From Engelhardtia mirabilis (GTDB taxonomy: Bacteria > Planctomycetota > UBA1135 > GCA-002686595): a DNA stretch of 64,000 bases. The notes under the pieces are model-generated. The model had not been told where the DNA came from, ran no database searches, and saw only the letters and a list, made by a program, of their open reading frames with translations. Position numbers and translations under genes: made by a program. Positions 1 through 10,116 of the stretch are shown here, piece after piece. Where the stretch lies: positions 3,968,001 to 4,032,000 of the forward strand of contig CP036296.1 in assembly GCA_007751255.1 (NCBI GenBank), in the 5' to 3' direction. How positions within the stretch are numbered: position 1 is the stretch's first letter; each line of letters begins with the position of its first letter.

Positions 1-278
1 CAGGCGCGACAGGATGCCAGCTCTTGCCTGCCGAGGTCCACTGGCCGCCACCGTCGAGGGCGCCACGCCCCTCGATGCCACGACTCCGGGCGACTCGCTG
101 CAGTGGACCGCTGATTGGGCCCCCACTGCACGAGCCCGGCCCGCGTCAGATCCGGATCCGAAGGTGCCTCGGCCTCGACCTCGTCGCGCAAGACCTGGCG
201 GCTCGGTCCCCCTCGCCACCCCGGCGTTCGAGCGCTGGGCCGACTCCTCGAGGTCCGACTTCCCGGCCGCGCCTTTGC
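1..278. other. no gene recognised at left edge
   Basis: I see no convincing gene here. The open frames on the plus strand are proline/arginine-rich, lack recognisable motifs and run on antisense to the minus-strand gene that ends at 279. The stretch could hold the downstream region of that gene or the edge of a gene outside the window. Confidence 0.4.
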
Positions 279-2150
279 TCAGCCGCTGAAGGCGGCCTCC
301 TCGCTCAGGTCGATCACGGTGGTCTCGCCAGCCTGCAGCTCGAAGCTGCCCAGCGGAATCACCGGACGTCCCGACGTTCGAACCCCGATTCGAACCAAGC
401 CAGCGCGACGGACCTCGCCGGTCAACTCGAAGGCGTTGCTCCCTTCGACGGCCGCCCCTTCGGTGGCGAGTGGAACCCAGATCGAGGCCCTGTCCTCGTC
501 CGACCAGGTCCACAGGACCTCGGTGTTGGGTGCCGTGAGCATGATGGGTTCTGCTCCCCTCCCCTCCGCGATGTGTGGCAGGCGCACCGTGACCCTCGGC
601 CATTCTCGCACCCGCAGCACGACCTCCTCCGAGGCGTCATCGAGCACGACCGTGGTCCGGTCGGGGAACCAGCGCTTGCTCGGGGCCAGGACCACCGGGC
701 CTGCGGGGAGCGTCACCTTGCCGTCCTCTTGACTGGGCCAGACATCGATCAAGGTCCCGTCGTCGATGGCGACCACGCTCGCAGGGGCATCGCTCGGAGC
801 GACCCTCACACTCGCCGCTTCCAAAAGCGACGCTCCGGATTCGTCGTCGACGTACCGCACGCGAGTCGTCACCAAGCCATCGACGGACCAGGTCAAGCGG
901 ACATCCTCACCCGGCCCCAGGTCGACCGTCTCGCCGACTCCCAGACCCGCGAGGCGCAGGTCCCAAGATCCAGGAACCACTCGCAACGGCCCCCATTCGA
1001 GTAATCCGGGCTCGACCCCTCGCAGCCCCTTGCGACCTCGGGGCGTCTCGGCACGGAACGAACTTGAGAACTCACGTCGTGGGCTCAGCGTGTATCGCTC
1101 CAACGACGCCATCTGATCCTCCGGGCAGAGGATCGATCCGGAAACCGTAGCCAAGCCCTCGTCGTCCCCCAGTCGATCGAGGTCCAGCCTCCACCCCTCA
1201 TCGGCATCGACCTCCACGGAACCACTGAACGCCGAGCCAGAGAGAACACCCAAGCGATTCACCCGCTCTCCCACGTTGACGAACCCCCTGCCCGCCATTG
1301 CCGGATAGCGAGCCATGCCCTGCTCGAAGTCCGCCGCGTCGATGGCGTACTCGAAGCCCGGGACGCCCAGCGGCACGCCGTCCCAGCGCTCCGGGTCGCC
1401 CGTGTAGAGCTCGACATGGGCGAGCGGAAACGCCAGCACGTCCACATGGGTACCAGAAGGCGGGGGCACGCGGGCAGGCGCATACCCATCAGCGAGGACG
1501 TAGCTGCGCAACTGCGCGTCGGCGACGGAGACCTCGAGGCAGCCATCAACAGCCTCAGGCCCGTCAGCCTGTTGGGCGAGGTGCTCGAGCACCTTCTGGG
1601 TCGTCGGCGGCGGGTAGGTCTCGCGCCACCAGGCCTCAACCAACTTGAACTCCCGGATCGGGCGACCGTCCTGCTGATCGAACACTCGGACCGCAATCCG
1701 CTCCTCGTCATCGCAGAAGGCCAGGTCCAGATTCCCGGCATCATCGACACTCCGTGACGTTGGCGACCACAACCGCAAGCCCCGGCGGAGATAGAGAGGC
1801 CCTAGATCCTCCGCGACCAACGAATCGGGTAGCGCCACGTCGCCCTCGCCCGTCGCTTGGATCGAGACATCAATGACAGCGCCTCCAACAGCCGACCGCA
1901 GGCCGAGGGAATACTCGCCGCTCGGCGCGGGCCCGCCGCAGATGCTCAGATGAAGCTGAGGACCCGCTGGCGACTCGACGACACCTCGCCTCGCTGGGAA
2001 CTCGGTCGCGAGCGCCACCTCGGACTCCGAGGGCTCGCTGGTGGCCTCGCCCTTGGGAACGCTCGGGATGGCGTCGCCAGGGACTGGAGTGAAGGTCAAC
2101 CAGACCGCGGCGAGAACGAGAACAGCGAACAACAGAGCGCGAATGAGCAT
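279..2150 (-). CDS. secreted or membrane-anchored protein of unknown function
   Basis: This encodes about 623 aa. The ATG at 2148-2150 is chosen because it directly precedes a hydrophobic stretch (LLFAVLVLAAVWLTF), which reads as a signal peptide or N-terminal anchor; the frame is open further upstream but that part is not hydrophobic. The rest is acidic and rich in beta-forming residues, without catalytic motifs I recognise. Segments near the middle and end (for example VRVFDQQDGRPIREF) resemble carboxypeptidase-regulatory-like beta-sandwich repeats, as in other exported planctomycete proteins. It lies 62 bp downstream of the small exported protein at 2213-2683 and may share its transcript. 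The function is unknown. Confidence 0.7.
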   Translation of the reverse strand: MLIRALLFAVLVLAAVWLTFTPVPGDAIPSVPKGEATSEPSESEVALATEFPARRGVVESPAGPQLHLSICGGPAPSGEYSLGLRSAVGGAVIDVSIQATGEGDVALPDSLVAEDLGPLYLRRGLRLWSPTSRSVDDAGNLDLAFCDDEERIAVRVFDQQDGRPIREFKLVEAWWRETYPPPTTQKVLEHLAQQADGPEAVDGCLEVSVADAQLRSYVLADGYAPARVPPPSGTHVDVLAFPLAHVELYTGDPERWDGVPLGVPGFEYAIDAADFEQGMARYPAMAGRGFVNVGERVNRLGVLSGSAFSGSVEVDADEGWRLDLDRLGDDEGLATVSGSILCPEDQMASLERYTLSPRREFSSSFRAETPRGRKGLRGVEPGLLEWGPLRVVPGSWDLRLAGLGVGETVDLGPGEDVRLTWSVDGLVTTRVRYVDDESGASLLEAASVRVAPSDAPASVVAIDDGTLIDVWPSQEDGKVTLPAGPVVLAPSKRWFPDRTTVVLDDASEEVVLRVREWPRVTVRLPHIAEGRGAEPIMLTAPNTEVLWTWSDEDRASIWVPLATEGAAVEGSNAFELTGEVRRAGLVRIGVRTSGRPVIPLGSFELQAGETTVIDLSEEAAFSG

Positions 2151-2212
2151 CTTGTGAAGCGGGCTGTTGCAGTTGGTCAGGGCTACTTCAAGCCCGTCGA
2201 CCGCCACATGTG

Positions 2213-2683
2213 TCAATTGGGATCAGGATCTTCAATGTGGCACAGGGCGCAAGAGATCTTGTAGGGATCCCCCTCAGCCATGCTGGCTTCACCGATCCAG
2301 CTCCCATCACCGCCTTGATAGGCCGAGGCGGTCACCGACCCGAATCTCACCCATATGGAAGTCTCGCATCCCTCGAACCCAGGAGCGCACTCAGGGCACT
2401 CGGCAACCCCGGGTTGGGTCGCGAGTGCCACGTAGAGCGCCTGCTTGGCCGCCTCGATCGCCGAGATCGGCCCAGCGGTTCCTCCCGTACCACTGGTTGG
2501 TTGAGTGACGTCGTAGCTATCTGTGCTCGGGTCGCCATCGTCAGGGACTGTATAGGGACCGTACTTGACACTGTCTCCCGCACAAGTCGGCTCTTGGCTG
2601 GTAGCGGTGGCCATGACGACCGAATCGGGAACAAGCACTGCCGCGACGAGGACAGCGACTACAGACGAGGACCTGCAGATCAT
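2213..2683 (-). CDS. small secreted cysteine-containing protein
   Basis: This encodes 156 aa beginning with a signal-peptide-like segment (VVAVLVAAVLVPDSVVMATA). The mature part has paired cysteines: ECPEC near the middle, a further Cys in GFEGCE, and CALCH close to the C-terminus. That pattern fits disulfide bonds or a metal site outside the cytoplasm. I recognise no family. It lies upstream of the 279-2150 gene on the same strand with a 62-bp gap, so the two may be one transcript. A run of ten G residues sits about 80 bp upstream of its start (2765-2774). Confidence 0.6.
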   Translation of the reverse strand: MICRSSSVVAVLVAAVLVPDSVVMATATSQEPTCAGDSVKYGPYTVPDDGDPSTDSYDVTQPTSGTGGTAGPISAIEAAKQALYVALATQPGVAECPECAPGFEGCETSIWVRFGSVTASAYQGGDGSWIGEASMAEGDPYKISCALCHIEDPDPN

Positions 2684-2764
2684 CTCTCAATCCTGCATGA
2701 AGGAACCAGTACGGTGCAGCCGCGCTGCATCAGCGCGGCGACTAGAACAAGGGTCGAGAGTCTA

Positions 2765-2774
2765 GGGGGGGGGG
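2765..2774. repeat. G10 homopolymer tract
   Basis: There is an uninterrupted run of ten G in the intergenic region between uvrB and the small exported protein at 2213-2683, about 80 bp before the start of the latter. Such tracts are prone to slippage. Whether this one affects expression cannot be told from the sequence. Confidence 0.8.
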
Positions 2775-2932
2775 CAGAAAGCGCAACGGCCGATTCTTGG
2801 GGGGTCCGGTCCGGGCGCATAAGCAAGCTCTTACTCAGTGCTCCATGAGAGGTCCAATGCCTTGTGGAATCGTGCAGGGTCGATTCAGACCTGCCCCAAC
2901 GCGGTTGGTGGCACGCTCCGTGATAGAGCGCT

Positions 2933-4954
2933 TCAAGCCAACTCGAGCTCCCGCTGCTCCAACGCCTTGACCTCGTCGCGCAGCTTGGCGGCGTCCTCGA
3001 AGCGCAGCTCCTCGGCGGCGCGGTACATGTCGCCGCGCAGGCGCTCGAGGGCCTCGCGGATCTCGGCCGGGGTCAGCTTGGCGCCCTCGGCCACGCGGCT
3101 GGCGCCCTCGCCGGGCAGCTCGGGGGCCGAGTAGTCCATCTCGTAGAGGGCCTCGATCGAGTCGCGGATGGGCTTGATGATCGTGCGCGGTGTGATGCCG
3201 TGCTCGGCGTTGTAGGCCTGCTGCACGGCGCGGCGGCGCTCGACCTCTTCGCGGGTGACGCGGATCGAGTTGGTCTCCTTGTCGGCGTAGAGGATCACGC
3301 GGCCCTCGACGTTGCGCGCGGCGCGGCCGCAGGTCTGGATCAGGCTCGTGGCGGAGCGCAGGAAGCCCTCCTTGTCGGCGTCGAGCACCCCCACCAGGGC
3401 CACCTCGGGCAGGTCGAGGCCCTCGCGCAGCAGGTTGATGCCGATCAGCACGTCAAAGGTGCCCAGGCGCAGGTCGCGCAGGATCTGCATGCGCTCGATG
3501 GCGTCGATCTCCGAGTGCATGTAGCGCACCTTGACGCCCAGCTCGGACAGGTAGGTCGTCAGCTCCTCGGCCGAGCGCTTGGTCAAGGTCGTGACCAGGG
3601 TGCGGAAGCCCGCCGCGGTCACCTTGCGAATCTCGTGCAAGAGGTCGTCCACCTGGGTGCGCGCGGGCCGCATCTCGATCGGCGGGTCGATCAGGCCGGT
3701 GGGCCGCACGATCTGCTCGACCACGTGGTCTTTGGCCTCGACCTTCTCGTAGGGCCCGGGCGTGGCCGAGACGTAGACCGCCTGCTTGACCAGCTTCTCC
3801 CACTCCTCGAAGCGCAGGGGCCGGTTGTCCAGGGCGCTGGGCAGGCGGAAGCCGTGCTCGACCAGGGTCTCCTTGCGCGAGCGGTCGCCCCGGAACATCG
3901 CCCCCACCTGGGGCACGGACACGTGGCTCTCGTCGATGAAGACCACGAAGTCCTCGGGGAAGTAGTTCAGCAGAGTGAACGGCGCCTGGCCCGGGGCGCG
4001 GCCGTCCATGTAGCGGCTGTAGTTCTCGATGCCCGAGCAGAAGCCCGCTTCGCGCAGCATCTCGAGGTCCTGGCGGCAGCGCTGCTCCAGGCGCTGGGCC
4101 TCGAGCAGCTTGTCGGCCTTCTTCAGCTCGCGCAGGCGCTCCTCGAGCTCGACCTCGATGCCCTCGACGGCGGCCAGCACGCGTTCCTTGGGCGTCACGT
4201 AGTGGCCTGAAGGGTAGATCGTGACCTTGTCCAACTCGGCCAGGATCTCGCCCCGCAGGGGATCGACCTCGAGGATCGACTCGACCTCGTCCCCGAACAA
4301 CTCGAATCGGATCACGCGCCCCTCCTCGTAGGCCGGGAAGACCTCCACCACGTCGCCCCGCGCGCGGAAGGTCCCGCGCCGGAAGTCGAGGTTGTTGCGG
4401 CTGTACTGCATCTGCGTCAGGCGCCGCAGCAGGTCGTCGCGCTCGACCGTGGCCCCGGTCGCGATCGGCAGCGCCATCTCGGTGTAGTTGCTGGGGCTGC
4501 CCAGGCCGTAGATGCAGGACACCGAGGCCACGATGATCACGTCGCGCCGGTCCAGCAGCGAACGGGTGGCCGAGTTCCGCAGGCGCTCGATGTTCTCGTT
4601 GATGGACGAGTCCTTCTCGATGAAGGTGTCCGACGAGGGCACGTAGGCCTCGGGTTGGTAGTAGTCGTAGTAGCTGACGAAGTACTCGACCGCGTTGTCC
4701 GGGAAGAGCTCCTTGAACTCGGAGAAGAGCTGGGCCGCCAGGGTCTTGTTGGGCGACAGGATCAGCGCCGGCCGGTTGAGCTGCTCGATCACGGCCGCCA
4801 TGGTGAAGGTCTTGCCGGAGCCGGTGATGCCCAAGAGGGTCTGGTGCTGGGTGCCGGCGCGGATCCACTCCGTCAACCGGGCGATGGCCTCGGGCTGGTC
4901 CCCCTGGGGACCGAAGGGGCACTGGAGACGGAAGGGTTGCGAGTTGCGTTCCAT
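2933..4954 (-). CDS. uvrB: UvrABC excision repair helicase subunit UvrB
   Basis: UvrB is the damage-verifying ATPase of nucleotide excision repair; it receives DNA from UvrA and recruits UvrC. At 673 aa it has the normal family length. The ATG at 4952-4954 gives the usual N-terminus, with [11 protein letters not shown] followed by the P-loop GITGSGKT at residues 42-49. The beta-hairpin that inserts into DNA is present ([12 protein letters not shown]), as are the Walker B region [10 protein letters not shown] and the helicase motif [11 protein letters not shown]-terminal UVR domain ([18 protein letters not shown]) contacts UvrC. The gene is divergent from the zinc-ribbon protein gene at 5132, with 177 bp between starts. 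Nothing looks degraded. Confidence 0.97.
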   Translation of the reverse strand: MERNSQPFRLQCPFGPQGDQPEAIARLTEWIRAGTQHQTLLGITGSGKTFTMAAVIEQLNRPALILSPNKTLAAQLFSEFKELFPDNAVEYFVSYYDYYQPEAYVPSSDTFIEKDSSINENIERLRNSATRSLLDRRDVIIVASVSCIYGLGSPSNYTEMALPIATGATVERDDLLRRLTQMQYSRNNLDFRRGTFRARGDVVEVFPAYEEGRVIRFELFGDEVESILEVDPLRGEILAELDKVTIYPSGHYVTPKERVLAAVEGIEVELEERLRELKKADKLLEAQRLEQRCRQDLEMLREAGFCSGIENYSRYMDGRAPGQAPFTLLNYFPEDFVVFIDESHVSVPQVGAMFRGDRSRKETLVEHGFRLPSALDNRPLRFEEWEKLVKQAVYVSATPGPYEKVEAKDHVVEQIVRPTGLIDPPIEMRPARTQVDDLLHEIRKVTAAGFRTLVTTLTKRSAEELTTYLSELGVKVRYMHSEIDAIERMQILRDLRLGTFDVLIGINLLREGLDLPEVALVGVLDADKEGFLRSATSLIQTCGRAARNVEGRVILYADKETNSIRVTREEVERRRAVQQAYNAEHGITPRTIIKPIRDSIEALYEMDYSAPELPGEGASRVAEGAKLTPAEIREALERLRGDMYRAAEELRFEDAAKLRDEVKALEQRELELA

Positions 4955-5131
4955 GGCTGGCGGCAAGGTTAGCGAGGCCGCCCCGCCGCCCGGGCCCCGC
5001 CTCGGGGAAGCCGTGGCGGCACGAGTCGCCGCATGGGCCCGGAGCCTCTGGTATCTTTTCACGCCCCCGTTCCCGGCGGACCCCACCCCCATGGAGTCCC
5101 CCGCCCAGAAGCCCCCGCGCCAGAGCTCGAC

Positions 5132-6667
5132 ATGCAAGTCCGAATCGGTGTCTGCACCAGCTGCGACGCCAAGTTCGAGATTCCCGTCTCCTTCGACCAG
5201 GCCTGGGCCAAGTGCCTGATCTGTGAAGGGGCGGTCCGTATCGGCGAGCCGGAGCTCTCCGACGCCGCCAAGAAGGCCGAGCGCGCCGCCGCCCGCGAGG
5301 CGGACGTCGCCAAGGGCAAGCAGGCTGCGCCCGCCGCCGCAGTGGCTGCGGTCGCCGGGGCCGAGGCTCCTCCGAGGGCAGCGGCGCCGGCGCCGGTCCG
5401 GGTCACGAAGGCCGAGCCGGTCTCGAAGCCCGAACCGGTGGTGACCTTTGTCCCGGACCCCGTGGCGGAGATCGAGGAGGAGGCCGAGCTGGAGTTGGAG
5501 CCCCTCGAAGAGGCGGTGCTCGAAGCGGAGCCCCTCGCGGACGCACCGCCCCCCTCGCCGAAGATGAGCACCCTGGAGCGGCTCAAGGCCGAGCGCGCCG
5601 CCGCCGCGGCGGACGCAGCGGCCCCCGCTCCGAAGCCCCAGAGCACGCTGGAGCGGATCAAAGCCCAACGTGCCGCCGAGGCCGCAGCAGCCGAGCGCGC
5701 GGTCGCGGAGCCGACTCCCGTCGCAGCGAATCCCAACAAGGCCGCCAGCGCGAGCCGCGGCAGCGGTCGCAAGTCCGCCGGCGACGACGGAGCCGGTGCC
5801 TCCGCCGGCGGCCGCAAGCGCTCGGGCGGTGCCCGTCGGCGCCCCGCGGCCAAGAAGGCCGAGCGCAGCTCCAAGCCCCTGCTGATCGCAGGCGGGAGCC
5901 TGATCGTGATCGGGATCGGCGTGATCGGGATCACCCAAGGCTGGTTCGAGGGCGCCAAGGTCGCCCAAGCCGAGAGCGGCGAGGACCAGGTCGCCGACGC
6001 CCCCGAGGACAAGGTCAGCCAGCCGGCGGTCAACCCCTTCGACCTGGTCGGCGGCACCCCGACCCCGATCGGCAACGCGTCCGCGGCCAGCGCTGCCGCG
6101 GCCAGCGAGGGGAGTTCCACCGATGGGGGCGCAGCAGCAGCCGCCCCCGCGCAACCGGCCGCGCCCGCCGCGAATCCGAAGCACGATCCCGACACCGTCG
6201 ATCTCGCCGCCCTGCCGACTTACGACAAGCTGCCCGAGACCAGCGACGAGGACTGGGCCTCGATCGTGGCCGACGCCGAGAAGTTGGTGGACCCGGCGGG
6301 AACCCGCGGATCGACCACGGCCAGCCAGCGCTTGATCGAGCGCGGCGTCGAAGCCATGCCCGCGATCATGAACGCGTTCAAGACCGTCGACCTGTACGAC
6401 AACGCCGGTCTGCGCACGGGCGGACTCGTCCAGCGCACCCTCGAGGAGATCTGCAACGGCACCAACTACGGTTGGCAGGACGGACTCGAGCGCGACCAGA
6501 TCTGGTTCAACAAGCGCGTCGTCGTCGCTTGGAACAAGGCCTGGGGCCAAGCTGAGGGCAACGAATTCGCCCGCGCCTCGCTCCTCGGCGAGGAGCCGCC
6601 GTCGGCGAACGACGCCGGCGGGGACGGTGACGCCGGCGGAGGCGACGACGAGTCCAGCGACGGCTGA
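5132..6667 (+). CDS. zinc-ribbon protein with Ala/Lys linker and one transmembrane segment
   Basis: This encodes 511 aa. The ATG at 5132 places a CxxC-16-CxxC zinc-ribbon motif (Cys 8, 11, 28, 31) at the very N-terminus. A long alanine, lysine and glutamate-rich region follows, containing two copies of a short repeat ([11 protein letters not shown] and [11 protein letters not shown]). A basic stretch then leads into one transmembrane helix at about residues 248-270. The C-terminal 150 residues form a separate folded domain ([17 protein letters not shown] to [11 protein letters not shown]) that looks conserved in composition but matches no family I know. The topology suggests a cytoplasmic zinc ribbon and an extracytoplasmic C-terminal domain. 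A terminator-like hairpin follows at 6711-6741. Confidence 0.8.
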   Translation: MQVRIGVCTSCDAKFEIPVSFDQAWAKCLICEGAVRIGEPELSDAAKKAERAAAREADVAKGKQAAPAAAVAAVAGAEAPPRAAAPAPVRVTKAEPVSKPEPVVTFVPDPVAEIEEEAELELEPLEEAVLEAEPLADAPPPSPKMSTLERLKAERAAAAADAAAPAPKPQSTLERIKAQRAAEAAAAERAVAEPTPVAANPNKAASASRGSGRKSAGDDGAGASAGGRKRSGGARRRPAAKKAERSSKPLLIAGGSLIVIGIGVIGITQGWFEGAKVAQAESGEDQVADAPEDKVSQPAVNPFDLVGGTPTPIGNASAASAAAASEGSSTDGGAAAAAPAQPAAPAANPKHDPDTVDLAALPTYDKLPETSDEDWASIVADAEKLVDPAGTRGSTTASQRLIERGVEAMPAIMNAFKTVDLYDNAGLRTGGLVQRTLEEICNGTNYGWQDGLERDQIWFNKRVVVAWNKAWGQAEGNEFARASLLGEEPPSANDAGGDGDAGGGDDESSDG

Positions 6668-6710
6668 GACGTAGATCGCCCTCCGGCAGATCCGGGCGAA
6701 GAGGATTCGA

Positions 6711-6741
6711 GGGCCGCGTCGACGCGAAGTCGCCGCGGCCC
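6711..6741 (+). terminator. probable terminator after the zinc-ribbon gene
   Basis: An 8-bp GC stem (GGGCCGCG at 6711-6718 pairs with CGCGGCCC at 6734-6741) encloses a smaller GAC/GTC stem and is followed by the pyrimidine-rich TTCTCGTCT. It lies 43 bp past the stop at 6667, between convergent genes. Confidence 0.6.
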
Positions 6742-6915
6742 TTCTCGTCTGGGGCCGGTGTCCTGTGAAGCCGGTGTCACCGACCGGTGTGGGCGCCGGC
6801 TGCCTGAATGGCCCGAGGCCGAGGACCCCGGGCCCCGCTCACGTCGTCGATCGAAGTTGCCGAAAGACCTGGGCCATCGATCGGCGAAGTCGGCGGGCGG
6901 CGGCGGGCGGCTCGC

Positions 6916-8838
6916 TCACTCGAACTCGCCGGGGCGCGCTGCGGGGTCCACCTCGCCGCCTTCGATGCCGGCGGCGCCGCCGCGGCGGGGGTCGCTGAAG
7001 CCGCTGGGCAGGCCGCCGCGCTCGACTTCGATGCCCTGCACGCTGGCCCAGCGTCCGGGCTCGAGCATCAGCACGTGGCCGCGGGCCTCGAGTTCCGCCA
7101 ACACCTGGGGCGACCAACCGGGTTCGACCCGCGTGAAGTCGGGCTTCCACTGCTGGTGCAGGCGCGGCGCGCGGATCGCCTCCTCGAGCGACTGACCGTA
7201 GACCAGCATCCGCAGGAGGACCTCGATCACCGAGGTGATGATGCGCGGACCGCCCGGGCTGCCGATCACGATCGTGACGACGCCGTCCCCGTCGACCACC
7301 ACCGTGGGCGTCATCGACGACAGGGGCCGCCGGCCCGGGGCCAGTTGGTTCGCCTCGGAGCCGACCAGGCCGTAGTCGTTGGGCACGCCGGGGACGATCG
7401 AGAAGTCGTCCATCTCGTTGTTGAGCAGGAAGCCGGCGCGCGGGACCAGCACGCCGCTGCCGAACAGCGAGTTGATCGTGGTCGTCATGCTGACCGCGTT
7501 GCCGTCGCGATCGAGCACCGACAGGTGGGTCGTCTCGTCCCCCGCCTCGCGGGGCGTCGGCACCCAGGGCTGGACGTCGGGGTTGGCGCGCTCGCCGATC
7601 GACGTGCGGCGCTCGGCGATCCAAGCGGAGCTCAGCAGGGCCTTGACCGGCACCGGGTGCTGCTCGTCGGGGTCGCCCAGGTGCTGGGCGCGGTCGGCGA
7701 AGCCCATCCGTAGGGCCTCGATCCACCAGTGCAGCGCCCGCGAGCCGAGGCCCACCGAGAGGGCCAGGCGCTCCTCGTCGTCGCGCTCGGACTCGGCCCC
7801 TGCGCGCACGGTCTGGCGCTCCGCGTCGAGGGGGAAGCCGTCGAGCACGGCCAGGACCTGCAACAGCAGCACGCCACCGGAACTCGGCGGCGGCATCGTG
7901 ATCAGTCGCTGGCCGCGGAAGGTCCCCTGCAGGGGCCGCATCCAGCGCGAGTGGTAGTCGCCCAGGTCCTGGTGGTCCATGACCCCGCCGCCGGCGCGGA
8001 TCTCGGCCACGATGGCTTCGGCCACGTCGCCGGAGTAGAAGCCGTCGGCGCCGTCGGCGGCGTAGCGCTCCAGGGTGCGGGCCAGCTCCGGCTGGCGCAG
8101 CAGGTCGCCCTCCTCGAGGGCCTTGCCGCCGGGATAGAACAGGGCCCGAGCGGCCGGACTGGCCAGCAGACGCGCGCGGTGGGACTCGATCCGCAGGTGC
8201 ATCGCCAGCCAGGCGTCGACCTCGAATCCGTCGCGGGCGAGGCGAATGGCCGGCTCCACGACTTCGCGCCATTCGAGCCGCCCGAAGCGCCGCTGGAGCG
8301 CCTCGAGACCGTCGGGCGAGCCGGGGACTCCGGGCGCCAGGTGTCCGACCAGGGAGCGCTCTCGGACCACCTTGCCGTCGGCGTCCAGGAACAGCTCCGG
8401 GACCAGGCGCCGCGGCGCGGTCTCGCGGAAGTCCAGGGCCCAGGCCGATTGGGGATCGGTGTGGGGCACCCACAGGGCGAAGCCGCCCCCACCCAGGTTG
8501 CCGGCCTGGGGGTAGACGACGGCCAAGGCCAAGGCGGTGGCCACGGCGGCGTCGGCCGCGTTGCCCCCTCGCACCAGGGTCTCCAGGCCGACTCCGGTCG
8601 CCAGGGGGTGCTCCGAGACCACGGCGCCGCGCTCGGGCGTGGGCCAATCGGGCTCGCGGCTGAGCTGCGGCAGGCCGGAGCAGCCTGCGAGCAGGGTCGC
8701 CAGGACGAGGGCCAGCCAGTGCTGGGCCCCGGCGGTCCGTGGGCGAAGCCCAGAGCCCGAAAGGTCAGCTCCAGCAGCCAGGTCGCGAGCTCCTGCCTGG
8801 TGGGCGGACCGAGCCGGGCGCCGCGCGCCGCGGCTCAT
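6916..8838 (-). CDS. ggt: gamma-glutamyltransferase, lipoprotein form
   Basis: This enzyme cleaves gamma-glutamyl bonds of glutathione and related peptides outside the cytoplasm, after cutting itself into two subunits. The precursor is 640 aa. The self-cleavage and nucleophile site TTHLSVLDRDGNAVS is intact, with the catalytic threonine at about residue 436. A lipobox (ATLLAGC) puts the acylated cysteine at residue 53, after an unusually long basic leader. The ATG at 8838 overlaps the stop of the NIL-domain gene by 4 bp (ATGA), which supports this start and points to translational coupling. It is the last gene of a three-gene operon beginning at 9792. Confidence 0.92.
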   Translation of the reverse strand: MSRGARRPARSAHQAGARDLAAGADLSGSGLRPRTAGAQHWLALVLATLLAGCSGLPQLSREPDWPTPERGAVVSEHPLATGVGLETLVRGGNAADAAVATALALAVVYPQAGNLGGGGFALWVPHTDPQSAWALDFRETAPRRLVPELFLDADGKVVRERSLVGHLAPGVPGSPDGLEALQRRFGRLEWREVVEPAIRLARDGFEVDAWLAMHLRIESHRARLLASPAARALFYPGGKALEEGDLLRQPELARTLERYAADGADGFYSGDVAEAIVAEIRAGGGVMDHQDLGDYHSRWMRPLQGTFRGQRLITMPPPSSGGVLLLQVLAVLDGFPLDAERQTVRAGAESERDDEERLALSVGLGSRALHWWIEALRMGFADRAQHLGDPDEQHPVPVKALLSSAWIAERRTSIGERANPDVQPWVPTPREAGDETTHLSVLDRDGNAVSMTTTINSLFGSGVLVPRAGFLLNNEMDDFSIVPGVPNDYGLVGSEANQLAPGRRPLSSMTPTVVVDGDGVVTIVIGSPGGPRIITSVIEVLLRMLVYGQSLEEAIRAPRLHQQWKPDFTRVEPGWSPQVLAELEARGHVLMLEPGRWASVQGIEVERGGLPSGFSDPRRGGAAGIEGGEVDPAARPGEFE

Positions 8839-9083
8839 CCGAAGACGGGCGGGTTCTCGCCCTCGCGCAGCTCCTCGACCTCGACGCCACGCTGGCGCAG
8901 GTAGGCGACCGCCTTGTCGATCTCGGCCGGTTCGCCCTCGATGTCGACGGCGACCATGGCCCGCTGCTCGTTGATGATCGCGGCTCTGATGTTGGGAACG
9001 ACGTCGAACTCAGCCCCCAGCGTGTGGCTGATGATCGGTTCCTGAATCAGGTCCTGTGGGAAGGTGCAGAAGTACTTGCGCAC
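8835..9083 (-). CDS. stand-alone NIL-domain protein
   Basis: This encodes about 82 aa if the GTG at 9081-9083 is the start. That choice leaves only the recognisable domain and a 4-bp gap to the preceding gene; a longer reading from 9194 would overlap that gene and add no sensible sequence. The sequence YFCTFPQDLIQEPIISHTL and the closing EIDKAVAYLRQRGVEVEE match the ferredoxin-like NIL domain, otherwise found at the C-terminus of the methionine-importer ATPase MetN and fused to ferredoxins, where it senses small ligands. The linkage to gamma-glutamyltransferase suggests a sulfur amino acid context, but that is inference. Confidence 0.75.
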   Translation of the reverse strand: MRKYFCTFPQDLIQEPIISHTLGAEFDVVPNIRAAIINEQRAMVAVDIEGEPAEIDKAVAYLRQRGVEVEELREGENPPVFG

Positions 9084-9087
9084 GTGG

Positions 9088-9792
9088 TTACCGGTGGCTC
9101 CTGGCCGCGTTTCGATCCGCCCTGCGAACCCCTGCCGAGGCGAATCCGAGCGAGCATCCCAACACAAGCGCGACCATGGCTGCAAGGGGCCCATGGGGTC
9201 GCCGCCGGTCGGAGAACCAGTCGGTTCCCGCGGGTCCGTAGACGGACGGATGGCGCATCCAATCGACGCCGGCGGTTTCGGCGGCGACCGACAGGGGGGA
9301 GAGATCCAGGAGCGTGGCTGCGAGCTGCGGCCGTCGCTCCGCCCAGCCCCGCTCGACCAGATCGGCGCGGCCCGGTAGGGCGCAGAGAGTTACTGTCAAC
9401 GCCAGGGTCGCCGTCGCCCCCGCCGGCGCCCAGGTGGGCCGCCGGGCGCCCCAGGCCAAGCCGGCAACGGCCAGCCCGAGGGCCGGTCCGAGGCCGAGCA
9501 CCGCCCGAACGAGGCCAGGATCCACCTGCCGCTGGGGTCCCAGTGCCACCGCGCAGGCCACCGCGAGGCTCCAGGCCGCGGACGCACAGAGGGCGCCGAT
9601 GACCGGCCGGACCCCCGCGGCCCCCGCCAACCAACCGGCGGCGCCACCGGTCCAGGTCAGCCAGGCGAGCAGGGCCAGAAGATCCGGCGCCCCACCCGTC
9701 CCCGGCAGTAGGACCGCAGGAAGGGGCAGGATCGCTACCATGAGCGCTCCCCACCACCGACCCGGTCCCTTCGAAGTCGTATTCGCTGCCAT
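9088..9792 (-). CDS. polytopic membrane protein of unknown function
   Basis: This encodes 234 aa with several hydrophobic helices in the first 130 residues and one near the C-terminus. Between them is a polar section with the notable run VDWMRHPSVYGPAGTDWFSD, probably on the outer face. The ATG at 9790-9792 is preceded by GGAG with 4-nt spacing; the frame is open upstream to 9885 but has no better start. It is the first gene of an operon with the NIL-domain protein and gamma-glutamyltransferase, so a role in amino acid or peptide handling is possible. I do not recognise the family. Confidence 0.7.
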   Translation of the reverse strand: MAANTTSKGPGRWWGALMVAILPLPAVLLPGTGGAPDLLALLAWLTWTGGAAGWLAGAAGVRPVIGALCASAAWSLAVACAVALGPQRQVDPGLVRAVLGLGPALGLAVAGLAWGARRPTWAPAGATATLALTVTLCALPGRADLVERGWAERRPQLAATLLDLSPLSVAAETAGVDWMRHPSVYGPAGTDWFSDRRRPHGPLAAMVALVLGCSLGFASAGVRRADRNAARSHR

Positions 9793-10116
9793 GGTGCTCC
9801 GGTCGCGCTCGGTATGAGAAGCGTAGCGAGCGTGCGGCTGCATCGAGCACCCCGTTCCAATTGGGTGTAGCGGCGCGCGCTGCACAAGGGATACGCAAGC
9901 AAACGGATCGAACGGGAACTGGTTCTCGTCAGAGCACTAGATCGGTGAGCTCGCCGTCTCCCACCGGCGAGTTGCGTCGTCAGAGCTCCCGTGAGCCGCG
10001 TCGCAAGGGATTTGAAAGCGCCGGACAAACTGCGACCTCGAGAGTCCATTCTCCAACGCTTCGAGATCCCCCTCCCGACCTCGAAGACCACCACACCGCC
10101 GCACAGGCTTTCCGGT

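Noticed and set aside
3200-4210. A 336-codon plus-strand frame rich in Leu, Asp and His
   Set aside because: It is the mirror reading of uvrB and has no recognisable domain.
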